A model generated the notes under the pieces. That model saw nothing but the letters and a program-made list of their open reading frames with translations, searched no databases and was not told the DNA's origin. Positions 1 through 5,552 of a stretch of 5,552 bases of DNA are shown one piece after another (position 1 is the stretch's first letter; each line of letters starts with the position of its first letter). This DNA comes from Thermodesulfovibrio sp. (GTDB lineage Bacteria; Nitrospirota; Thermodesulfovibrionia; Thermodesulfovibrionales; JdFR-85). The stretch is from assembly GCA_027016675.1 (NCBI GenBank), contig JALUSH010000054.1, forward strand, positions 1 to 5,552, written 5' to 3'. The translations under genes were made by a program, and so were the position numbers.

Positions 1-54
1 GGGTAAGTCTAAAAGTTCTAATTATCCTTTAAAGAACAGGGTTATACTACATAA

Positions 55-110
55 ACAGGAGTAAAACACTTAAAATGTCCTTATTTACATTTTAACATGT
101 ATTGTCCTGT
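55..110. repeat. Nested AT-rich inverted repeat downstream of the operon; possible weak terminator
   Basis: A perfect 9-bp inverted repeat, TTAAAATGT at 70-78 and ACATTTTAA at 87-95, has an 8-base loop. It is flanked by a second, outer pair, ACAGGA at 55-60 and TCCTGT at 105-110. On the minus strand the inner hairpin lies about 50 nt past the TAA of the last gene and is followed by GTGTTTTAC, only four Ts. The low GC stem and short T run make it a poor intrinsic terminator; it could also stabilise the transcript's 3' end or bind a dimeric protein. The repeat itself is plainly present, but its role is uncertain. Confidence 0.5.
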
Positions 111-143
111 CCCATCCACTACTGTTGCAGAATACATAGGCAC

Positions 144-971
144 TTAGCAGAGGATAGGACATTGTGAAGGGTCTTGCTGACATATAGCCTCCCTGCAGAT
201 ACCAGTAATCCCCTGATGACAGAGGGCAAAATCATATTTCAGAGGATCTGCAGGATCGAATCTTCTGAGGTTTTCTGTTATCTCCACGGCCATCTTCCAG
301 TCGGCACTTCTACGACTGGTAAGGCCAAGACAACGACTGATGCGGGCTATATGTGTATCAAGTGGTATGACAAGCTCGGAAGGATCTATATCTTTCCAGA
401 TGCCGAAATCGATATCCCTGTTTCTGACCATCCACCTCAGATAAAGGGCCAATCTCTTGCAGGCGCTGCCTTTTTCAGGTGATGGGAAGAAGTGATAAAA
501 TCCTCCTGATATCTTTAGAGAAGGAGGTATTCTTATGGATGTTGCAAGTCTAACAAACCCTTTAATGGCCGTTGAGATGTGGGGTCTTACAAAGGAATAG
601 GTAAATGCTTTCTCAAAGCTCCTGTACCTTTTCAATATCTCGGACAGTACATACAGAAAGGCCATAATATCATCTTCACTGCTGAAACGATATTGTATTC
701 CTTGAAGGTATTTTCTGAGTTCCTTTAGTTTGAGACTGAGCAGAAATCCATAAGGGCTTGGTCCCATTCTTTTCAGAACCTCTTCTATCACAAAACTGAA
801 TGATTCCACCCTGCCATAGGCAAAGGCTGAAGCAATCAGGGCTGATACCTCAATGTCTTCTCTCTTCTGGTAATTATGTGGAAACCTGATGGGATCAGAC
901 CGGATACGGCTTTCAAAATCAAAGGTGCTGTACAGGTGTTCCAGTGTATGTTTAAGACTGCGGTAATCCAA
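144..971 (-). CDS. DUF2400 / TIGR02757 family protein, possible HhH-glycosylase relative
   Basis: This 275-residue protein belongs to the uncharacterised TIGR02757 (DUF2400) family. Recognisable stretches are DPIRFPH at residues 26-32, ASAFAYGRVESF at 48-59, a FPSPEKGSACKRLALYLRWM segment at 162-181, DFGIWKDIDPSELVIPLDTH at 188-207 and FDPADPLKYDFALCHQGI at 238-255. The start is TTG: a TAG lies two codons upstream, so this is the earliest possible start, and a strong purine-rich ribosome site (GGAGG, then AAGGGAG 7 nt before TTG) lies inside the 3' end of rnr. The 20-nt overlap implies coupling to rnr translation. The LDTHIARISRCLGL segment at 204-217 and a tail with Cys at 251, 259, 264, 271 and 275 recall the end of endonuclease III-type glycosylases, where an Asp in VDTH is catalytic and four Cys hold a 4Fe-4S cluster; the Cys spacing is not identical. 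Family membership is confident; a DNA-repair or other nucleic-acid role is inference. Confidence 0.87.
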   Translation of the reverse strand: MDYRSLKHTLEHLYSTFDFESRIRSDPIRFPHNYQKREDIEVSALIASAFAYGRVESFSFVIEEVLKRMGPSPYGFLLSLKLKELRKYLQGIQYRFSSEDDIMAFLYVLSEILKRYRSFEKAFTYSFVRPHISTAIKGFVRLATSIRIPPSLKISGGFYHFFPSPEKGSACKRLALYLRWMVRNRDIDFGIWKDIDPSELVIPLDTHIARISRCLGLTSRRSADWKMAVEITENLRRFDPADPLKYDFALCHQGITGICREAICQQDPSQCPILC

Positions 972-3066
972 ATACTATCTCCCTTTCCTCCAGGTCAACC
1001 CTGTCAACCCTTACAATGATACTGTCACCGATGGAATAGGTCTTTTTCCTTCTTCTTCCCACAAGGGAAAGGGTGGATTCGTCGTAGATATAATAATCGT
1101 CGGTCATATGTGAGACATGGAGAAAGCCTTCCACATAAAAATCATCCAGCCTTATCCTTAATCCATAGGCATTTACAGAGACAATCCTGCCACTGAATTC
1201 GTCACCTACCCTGTCTTTCATAAACCATGCCCTCATTGCAGAGACCACTGAACGTTCCACATCATCTGAAAGTCGCTCCATCTTTGAGCAATGAAAGGCA
1301 ATATTAGGTAGCATTGTCTCAAGTTCTTTAACCCTCTGGGATTTTAGTCGCTTTTTTGTAAGCAGTTCCCTCAATATTCTGTGCACCACAAGGTCGGGAT
1401 AACGTCTGATAGGAGATGTAAAATGGGTGTAACACTTTGAGGCAAGCCCATAATGTCCGATATTTTCGGGTGAGTACCGTGCCTGTTTCATGGATCTCAG
1501 TATAAGATGACTTATAATCTCTTCTTCAGGCAGACCCCTGATTGTCTGTATTATCTTGGGAAGATCCATAGCAGTGAGGTTTATTTTTTTCTTTGATTTT
1601 AATAGTGCATGCTTTTTTAGTACAGGGATAATCATTTTTGCCAGGGACTCTATTTTGCCCTGATCAGGTGGTTCGTGAATCCTGTATAAGGAAGGAACTC
1701 CCTTTGAATAGAGAAACTCAGCTACAGCCTCATTGGCTGCAATCATAAAATCCTCGATAATCATATGGGCAAGATTGCGTTCTGCTACAATTATATTTTC
1801 AATGCTTCCTCTCAGGTCAAGCAGTATCTCTGGTTCTGGAAGGTCAAAATCAAGACTCCCCCTTTCCGCCCTTTTCTGACGAAGGATGCTGCATAATTCA
1901 GCCATCAGTTCAAGCTCTCTAAGGAGATAGTCGTATCTTGCTCTTAAGGTACTGTCCTGATCCACTATGATTGCCTTTACATCTGAGTATGTCATTCTCT
2001 CATTGCTTTCTATAATACTTGGATAGAATCTGCAGGAAATCCGTTCACCTTCTCTGGAAAAATCCATCTCAACAGTGAAGGCAAGCCTTGGTATCTTTGG
2101 CCTGAGGCTGCAGAGTTCTTCTGAGAGTTTCTTCGGAAGCATGGGGATAACCCTGTCAGGGAAATATACACTTGTTGCCCTCTGAAATGCCTCTTTGTCA
2201 ATAATTGAGCCCCAGGGCACAAAGTATCCCACATCAGCAATGTGCACATAAAGGGTATATCCAAAGGGTCTTAATACTATTGAGACAGCATCGTCAAAGT
2301 CCTTTGCCTGTTCGCCGTCTATTGTAACAGTGAACAGTGCCCTTAAGTCTTTTCGTCCTTTTGCCATTTGAGGTGTTATGCCCTCTGGTAGCTTATGTGC
2401 CTCTTCACTAACGGGTTTTGGAAATCTTCTTTTCAGATTGAATTCATCAATGATGAGTTCAATATCCTCCAGGGGAGTGGAAGGTTTTTTCAGTATCTTT
2501 GTTATTCTTGCTGTGGGTGGCCGTTTATCAGTGGGGTAGGAGAGAATTTCTGCCTTCACAAGGTCACCGTTCTTTGCCTTTTTTCCGCCAATAATATATA
2601 TATCAAAAGGGATGTCCTTTCTTTTTGCTCTCAGAAAGATACCTGTGCGGGTAATATCCACTGTGCCCACAACGGTTTTCTGGGCATGTTCGATAATCCT
2701 GACAATACGGCCTTCTCTCTTAAGGGGGTTCTCAAGTCTCACAATTACCCTGTCACCTTCAAGTGCACCAAGGGTTGCCCTTGGTGGCACAAATACATCC
2801 TGCTCTCCAGATGTTTCTGGAAGAACAAATCCATATCCATCACGATGTGCCTGAAAATAACCCTTTATAAGTCGCATCTCTTCTGGAAGGCCGTATCTGC
2901 CTTTCCGTGTCCTGATAATTTCTCCTGAACGGACAAGTTCACGTAGTATCTTTTTGAGATTGCGTGCTTCTTTTCTGTCAAGCTCCATCAGGGCCTGGAG
3001 TTCTTTAAATGACAGGGGTCTGCTCTGTTTTTTGAAAAGCCTTATCAGGTCTTTTTTCTTTAGCAT
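952..3066 (-). CDS. rnr: Ribonuclease R (RNB-family 3'-5' exoribonuclease)
   Basis: This 704-residue RNase R degrades structured RNA processively in the 3'-5' direction and acts in mRNA decay, rRNA quality control and trans-translation. Domain order is a winged-helix N-terminus (about 1-60, ending GEIIRTRKGRYGLPEE), two OB/cold-shock domains (about 66-195, with GYFQAHRDGYGFVLPE at 69-84 and VFVPP at 91-95), the RNB domain (about 240-565) and a C-terminal S1 domain (about 619-702). The metal-binding acidic set is intact in TIDGEQAKDFDDAV: Asp250, 256, 258 and 259. SVYFPDRVIPMLP at 299-311 and HFTSPIRRYPDLVVHR at 548-563 are further hallmarks of the active channel. The winged helix and the RNB motifs favour RNase R over RNase II. 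It is shorter than the E. coli enzyme (813 aa) and ends just after the S1 domain without a lysine-rich tail. The ATG has a GGAGG 3 nt upstream. The gene follows mqnA by 19 nt and overlaps the next gene by 20 nt. Confidence 0.97.
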   Translation of the reverse strand: MLKKKDLIRLFKKQSRPLSFKELQALMELDRKEARNLKKILRELVRSGEIIRTRKGRYGLPEEMRLIKGYFQAHRDGYGFVLPETSGEQDVFVPPRATLGALEGDRVIVRLENPLKREGRIVRIIEHAQKTVVGTVDITRTGIFLRAKRKDIPFDIYIIGGKKAKNGDLVKAEILSYPTDKRPPTARITKILKKPSTPLEDIELIIDEFNLKRRFPKPVSEEAHKLPEGITPQMAKGRKDLRALFTVTIDGEQAKDFDDAVSIVLRPFGYTLYVHIADVGYFVPWGSIIDKEAFQRATSVYFPDRVIPMLPKKLSEELCSLRPKIPRLAFTVEMDFSREGERISCRFYPSIIESNERMTYSDVKAIIVDQDSTLRARYDYLLRELELMAELCSILRQKRAERGSLDFDLPEPEILLDLRGSIENIIVAERNLAHMIIEDFMIAANEAVAEFLYSKGVPSLYRIHEPPDQGKIESLAKMIIPVLKKHALLKSKKKINLTAMDLPKIIQTIRGLPEEEIISHLILRSMKQARYSPENIGHYGLASKCYTHFTSPIRRYPDLVVHRILRELLTKKRLKSQRVKELETMLPNIAFHCSKMERLSDDVERSVVSAMRAWFMKDRVGDEFSGRIVSVNAYGLRIRLDDFYVEGFLHVSHMTDDYYIYDESTLSLVGRRRKKTYSIGDSIIVRVDRVDLEEREIVFGLPQS
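979..991 (-). promoter_or_regulatory. Strong Shine-Dalgarno site for the DUF2400 gene, inside rnr
   Basis: Reading the minus strand, GGAGGAAAGGGAG ends 7 nt before the TTG start at 971. It lies within codons near the end of rnr (around the Glu-Glu-Arg-Glu residues). It decides the TTG start, because the in-frame TAG two codons upstream leaves no earlier alternative. Confidence 0.8.
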
Positions 3067-3068
3067 GT

Positions 3069-3074
3069 TCCTCC
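3069..3074 (-). promoter_or_regulatory. Shine-Dalgarno site for rnr
   Basis: Reading the minus strand, GGAGGA lies in the 19-nt gap between the mqnA TGA and the rnr ATG. The core GGAGG is only 3 nt from the ATG, closer than the usual 5-9 nt, which could moderate initiation. The following KKKDLIRLFKKQ sequence fits the expected RNase R N-terminus, so this ATG is preferred. Confidence 0.7.
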
Positions 3075-3085
3075 AGCTATGATAA

Positions 3086-3865
3086 TCAACTTAGCAATTC
3101 TGATTCAAGGAGATACCTTTTAAATAGCTCCAGTCCCTTCATGTGTTCATCATCAAGCTCGTAGGAGAGGGACATCCAGTACTGAACAATATAGTTCTCA
3201 CCAAGGATATTTGATAGTGGGGATGCCTTTGCGATCTCTTCATAATGCTCAGATGTCCAGATCTTTGCTTTGTTAAGATCATCCTTGAGATGCATTATGG
3301 TTTCATCTGTTAAATCCCTTCTTGTAATCCATAATGCAAAGACAAAGGGTAGACCTGTTTCTTTATGCCATATCTCTCCCAGGTCATAGACATGATAGAA
3401 CTGATTACCCCTGAATTCTACCATGGCCTCATCACCTATAAGAAGGTATCCACTGGCAATATTAAGTCCCTCTATCAGAGGAAGCCTGGACTCTTTATAT
3501 TTACATCCCATGCAGTAGAACCTTTCACATATAATCTTCAGCAGAGCTGTTGCGGTCTCAGACTTATAGGTATGCAGGACTATCTCTCCGGCTATCTCCT
3601 TAAGCGGCTTTTTGGTAAAAAGGTATATGCTCTTTACAGGTCCTATAGAACTGATGGAGTGGCCAGGAATTATTCTGTATGATTCAGGGGCTCGCAGGTA
3701 TTCTATGGATGAAGAGGGACTTATGTCCAAGATGTCCCTTCTGAGATAATCATTTACCTCAGATGGTACACCAGAGATAAAACTATATCTGTCACTACAG
3801 TATTTTTCAAGGTAATAAAAGATGGGCAGTAGATTTAAGAAGGGAATCTTTCCGATTTTAATCAT
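3086..3865 (-). CDS. mqnA: Chorismate dehydratase MqnA (futalosine menaquinone pathway)
   Basis: This 259-residue protein matches MqnA, which dehydrates chorismate to 3-[(1-carboxyvinyl)oxy]benzoate, the first committed step of futalosine-dependent menaquinone synthesis in the cytoplasm. Family motifs appear in order: IGKIPFLNLLPIFYYLE at residues 4-20, SGVPSEVNDYL at 31-41, DISPSSSIEY at 47-56, PGHSISSIGPVKSIYLFTKK at 67-86, SETATALLK at 102-110, LLIGDEAM at 141-148 and YDLGEIWHKETGLPFVFALW at 160-179. Asn11 in the FLN motif and Ser79 in GPVKS probably correspond to the Asn and Ser implicated in catalysis in the Streptomyces enzyme; this is by motif position, not alignment. The N-terminal motif distinguishes it from MqnD, which shares the periplasmic-binding-protein-like fold. 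The ATG overlaps the DUF2062 stop (ATGATTAA) and has an AGGA element 8 nt upstream. A C-x2-C pair at 118/121 after the SETAT helix is unusual. No other mqn gene is in the window. Confidence 0.93.
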   Translation of the reverse strand: MIKIGKIPFLNLLPIFYYLEKYCSDRYSFISGVPSEVNDYLRRDILDISPSSSIEYLRAPESYRIIPGHSISSIGPVKSIYLFTKKPLKEIAGEIVLHTYKSETATALLKIICERFYCMGCKYKESRLPLIEGLNIASGYLLIGDEAMVEFRGNQFYHVYDLGEIWHKETGLPFVFALWITRRDLTDETIMHLKDDLNKAKIWTSEHYEEIAKASPLSNILGENYIVQYWMSLSYELDDEHMKGLELFKRYLLESELLS

Positions 3866-4301
3866 TATATCCGTCCTTTCGCAGTCGTTTTAAAAGAGCA
3901 TACACACAAAAATATGCCATGAGGCCTGAAATAGTGCCAAGCAAAAGAGTGCCAACAAAAAAGGGTACAACGAGCTGGCCAAGAAACTCCATGAGATTAA
4001 AAACATTGATCCCCCTGAAATCAATATGCTGGAGGAGCTCTTCATGACTCATAACCTTTATGCCCAGCCATGTACCAAAGGTATAGATGGGTAGTATAGT
4101 CCAGGGGTTTGTAATATACGCACCTGCCAGGGTCACGAGTTTATTTAATCTGAAAAGGGATGCCACAGCAAGTGCAAGCACTGTATGAAGACCCAGGAAG
4201 GGTGACATGCCAATAAAAACTCCAATAGAAAAGGCAAGGGACAACTCTGTAGGAGTGCCCTTTACTGTAAGGAGGAGCCTTATCCGTTCTCTAAGTGCCA
4301 A
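3858..4301 (-). CDS. DUF2062 family small integral membrane protein
   Basis: This 147-residue protein of unknown function belongs to the DUF2062 family. The match is to the family core: a GTPTELSLAFSIGVFIGMSP-type segment at about residues 15-34, GLHTVLALAVASLFRLNK at 37-54 and AGAYITNPWTILPIY at 59-73, with the typical conserved Asn-Pro after the second hydrophobic stretch. Hydrophobic segments at about 20-34, 37-62 and 110-137 indicate an inner-membrane protein; a basic C-terminus (KRLRKDG) would probably lie in the cytoplasm. The start is TTG: the reading frame has a TAA eight codons upstream and no ATG or GTG in between, and the basic stretch after TTG (LRERIRLLL) is typical of the family start. 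The ribosome site is weak, so initiation probably depends on ribosomes finishing thiL, which overlaps by 11 nt. Its stop overlaps the mqnA start by 8 nt. Biochemical role is unknown; its position between thiL and mqnA does not settle it. Confidence 0.88.
   Translation of the reverse strand: MALRERIRLLLTVKGTPTELSLAFSIGVFIGMSPFLGLHTVLALAVASLFRLNKLVTLAGAYITNPWTILPIYTFGTWLGIKVMSHEELLQHIDFRGINVFNLMEFLGQLVVPFFVGTLLLGTISGLMAYFCVYALLKRLRKDGYND
3874..3877 (-). promoter_or_regulatory. Probable Shine-Dalgarno site for mqnA
   Basis: Reading the minus strand, AGGA (within GAAAGGACGG) lies 8 nt before the mqnA ATG and inside the last codons of the DUF2062 gene. It supports the ATG that overlaps the DUF2062 stop codon by 8 nt. 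Confidence 0.55.
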
Positions 4302-5277
4302 AATGTTGATATCCCAGCGGTGTTATCTCTTCTTCTGAGCCGTCAGTTCTGACAATAGAGAGCCCTTCCTTTGTAATCTCGCCAATCCTGTAGTAATTAT
4401 CAAGTTCTTCAGAAGAGGTAAAAAGGAGCTGATAATCCTCCCCTCCTGCTATTATCATGCTATAGGTATCAATTCCTAAAAATGTGGACACTCTGTCCAG
4501 CGCTCTGGAACAGGGCAGTTGTGCCTCATACAACCTTGCGCCCACCTTGCTCTCCCTGCAGAGCCGCCATAGATCAATAAACAGTCCATCACTGACATCG
4601 ATCATGGAGGTTATTGAATCCATAGGCTCTGGTAAAGAAGGAAGTGGAGGTAGCAAAAACCTTTCAAGCACAACTCTTGCGTGCTGCCAGTCTATGTTCA
4701 GTGTCAGTGATTCATCCTCTTCTATTTTCACAGGATGACCAATGCTTTTGATAAGCTCCAGTCCGCAGGCTGCCTCACCCACAGGCCCTGTAAGATAAAT
4801 CCGGTCACCCATTCGGGCTCCTTCACGTGTTATAATCCTTTTGTTGCCAAAGCCAAGTATTGTGATGGTAAAAACCGCCCTGTCACATCCTGTAACATCT
4901 CCACCTATTAGAAAGAGGTTGTATTTGTCCAATCCCTGCTGTAGTCCCTTTAAGAAATTATCAAGAAATTCATCCTCTGTATTCTCGGGAAGACTCATAT
5001 TAAGGAGCACCCATCGAGCCTTTCCTCCCATCGCATGAATATCACTTACATTGGATACAACCAGTTTGTAAGCTATCTGATAGGGGGTAAACAGGGAGGG
5101 AAGAAAGTGGATCCCCTCTGCCATGGTATCAGTGCTTATGAGAACTGTTGAGGTGTCTATCTTCAGGACAGATGAATCATCACCTATGCCTTTAAGGATA
5201 TCTTCATCGGTGTGTTGAAACCTGTCTCTTAAAAGATCCAATAGTTTTTGTTCACCAATATCTCTGAGACTTTGCAT
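4291..5277 (-). CDS. thiL: Thiamine-monophosphate kinase ThiL
   Basis: This 328-residue protein has the normal length of ThiL, which phosphorylates thiamine monophosphate with ATP to thiamine diphosphate, the last step of cofactor synthesis in the cytoplasm. Family motifs appear in order: GDD at residues 32-34 (metal and nucleotide binding), STDTMAEGIHF at 48-58, VSNVSDIHAMG at 74-84, IGGD at 124-127, GARMGDRIYLTGPVGEAA at about 153-170, MIDVSDG at 225-231, GGEDYQLL at 278-285 and the terminal GYQHF at 322-326. Together these separate it from the related HypE, SelD and PurM enzymes of the same fold. The ATG start gives the usual short lead (SLRDIGEQKLLDLL) into the domain; upstream there is only a weak purine stretch (AAAGAGA) directly before the ATG. 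It lies 23 nt after lon, and its last 11 nt, ending in TAG, overlap the TTG start of the DUF2062 gene. No key motif is missing. Confidence 0.96.
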   Translation of the reverse strand: MQSLRDIGEQKLLDLLRDRFQHTDEDILKGIGDDSSVLKIDTSTVLISTDTMAEGIHFLPSLFTPYQIAYKLVVSNVSDIHAMGGKARWVLLNMSLPENTEDEFLDNFLKGLQQGLDKYNLFLIGGDVTGCDRAVFTITILGFGNKRIITREGARMGDRIYLTGPVGEAACGLELIKSIGHPVKIEEDESLTLNIDWQHARVVLERFLLPPLPSLPEPMDSITSMIDVSDGLFIDLWRLCRESKVGARLYEAQLPCSRALDRVSTFLGIDTYSMIIAGGEDYQLLFTSSEELDNYYRIGEITKEGLSIVRTDGSEEEITPLGYQHFGT

Positions 5278-5300
5278 TCTCTTTAGAACCCGAGGCCATT

Positions 5301-5552
5301 TCAGGCACGTCTTTTTCTGGTCTTTTTAGAGGCTCTTCTTGTTTTTTTAGTTTCCTTCAGGGCTATCTGTAACACCTCATCCATCTTTTCCACAAGGATG
5401 AATTCCATATCCTTTTTCACATATTTGGGAATGTCTTCAAGGTCTTTTTCATTGCGCTTTGGGATAATGACCTTGTGGATTCCCATTCTCTTTGCAGCCA
5501 GTGCCTTTTCTTTCAATCCTCCGATAGGTAGTACCCTACCCCTCAGGGTAAC
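5301..5552 (-). CDS. lon: ATP-dependent protease Lon, C-terminal end (partial)
   Basis: This is the last 83 codons of a gene whose 5' part lies beyond the window edge; it is open in frame to the last base and stops with TGA. The translation begins VTLRGRVLPIGGLKEKALAA and continues through NEKDLEDIP, which is the end of the S16 peptidase domain of Lon. The GGLKEK motif contains the lysine of the Ser-Lys catalytic dyad; the serine, the AAA+ module and the N-terminal domain would lie upstream, outside the window. Lon is a cytoplasmic hexameric protease that unfolds and degrades damaged and regulatory proteins using ATP. After the conserved end (about DEVLQIALKE) there is an unusual basic tail, with 11 Lys/Arg in the last 18 residues. 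thiL follows after 23 nt, so lon is probably the promoter-proximal gene of this set, as far as the window shows. The family call is secure; full length and integrity cannot be judged. Confidence 0.96.
   Translation of the reverse strand, partial: VTLRGRVLPIGGLKEKALAAKRMGIHKVIIPKRNEKDLEDIPKYVKKDMEFILVEKMDEVLQIALKETKKTRRASKKTRKRRA

Noticed and set aside
1..54. Search for a gene, tRNA or promoter in the left edge
   Set aside because: No start with a ribosome site, no tRNA-like structure and no convincing -35/-10 pair was seen. A CTTTAAAG palindrome at about 27-34 is too short to interpret.
174..482. Plus-strand open frame of 102 codons
   Set aside because: It is antisense to the DUF2400 gene, which has clear family motifs across the same bases.
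2010..2264. Minus-strand open frame of 84 codons in another frame
   Set aside because: It is an out-of-frame shadow inside the RNB domain of rnr.
2395..2928. Long plus-strand open frame of 177 codons
   Set aside because: It lies wholly within rnr on the opposite strand, has an unnatural Cys/Phe/Trp-rich composition, no recognisable motif and no ribosome site. It is a shadow of RNase R coding sequence.
3365..3682. Plus-strand open frame of 105 codons
   Set aside because: It is antisense to mqnA and shows no domain or ribosome site.
5325..5350. Run of seven As in the lon tail as a programmed frameshift site
   Set aside because: The in-frame phase does not match the X-XXY-YYZ slippery heptamer, and no downstream stem-loop or long alternative frame was seen. 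The gene reads to a natural stop.
1..5552. Mobile element, CRISPR array, toxin-antitoxin or defence system
   Set aside because: No transposase, integrase, regularly spaced repeats or defence domains are seen; every gene is housekeeping or a conserved unknown in one collinear operon.

Overview
The window is a compact bacterial housekeeping operon read entirely on the minus strand, so transcription runs from high to low coordinates. In transcription order it carries the 3' end of lon (ATP-dependent protease), thiL (thiamine-monophosphate kinase), a small DUF2062 membrane protein, mqnA (chorismate dehydratase, first step of the futalosine route to menaquinone), rnr (RNase R) and a DUF2400/TIGR02757 family protein. 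Junctions are very tight: a gap of 23 nt, overlaps of 11 and 8 nt, a gap of 19 nt and an overlap of 20 nt. No internal space is large enough for an ordinary promoter or terminator, so a single polycistronic message with translational coupling is the simplest reading. The last 143 bases hold no gene, only an AT-rich inverted repeat that may mark the end of the transcript.

The organism makes menaquinone by the futalosine pathway rather than the classical Men pathway, phosphorylates thiamine monophosphate, and has a moderately AT-rich genome. MqnA together with a DUF2400 protein would suit an anaerobic or microaerophilic Gram-negative lineage such as Nitrospirota or a former deltaproteobacterial group. 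That placement is a guess from gene content and is not shown by the sequence.

Functionally the genes form no single pathway. Two serve cofactor synthesis (ThiL, MqnA), two serve macromolecule turnover (Lon, RNase R), and two are uncharacterised (DUF2062, DUF2400). The most interesting points are: (i) the DUF2400 protein, whose C-terminal third resembles the end of endonuclease III-type DNA glycosylases, with an LDTH motif and a cysteine-rich tail; (ii) Lon and RNase R in one transcription unit, since RNase R is a known Lon substrate in E. coli, with RNase R lacking its basic tail while Lon carries an extra basic one; and (iii) TTG starts at two of the three overlapping junctions. I see no mobile element, CRISPR array, RNA gene, defence system or convincing new system here.
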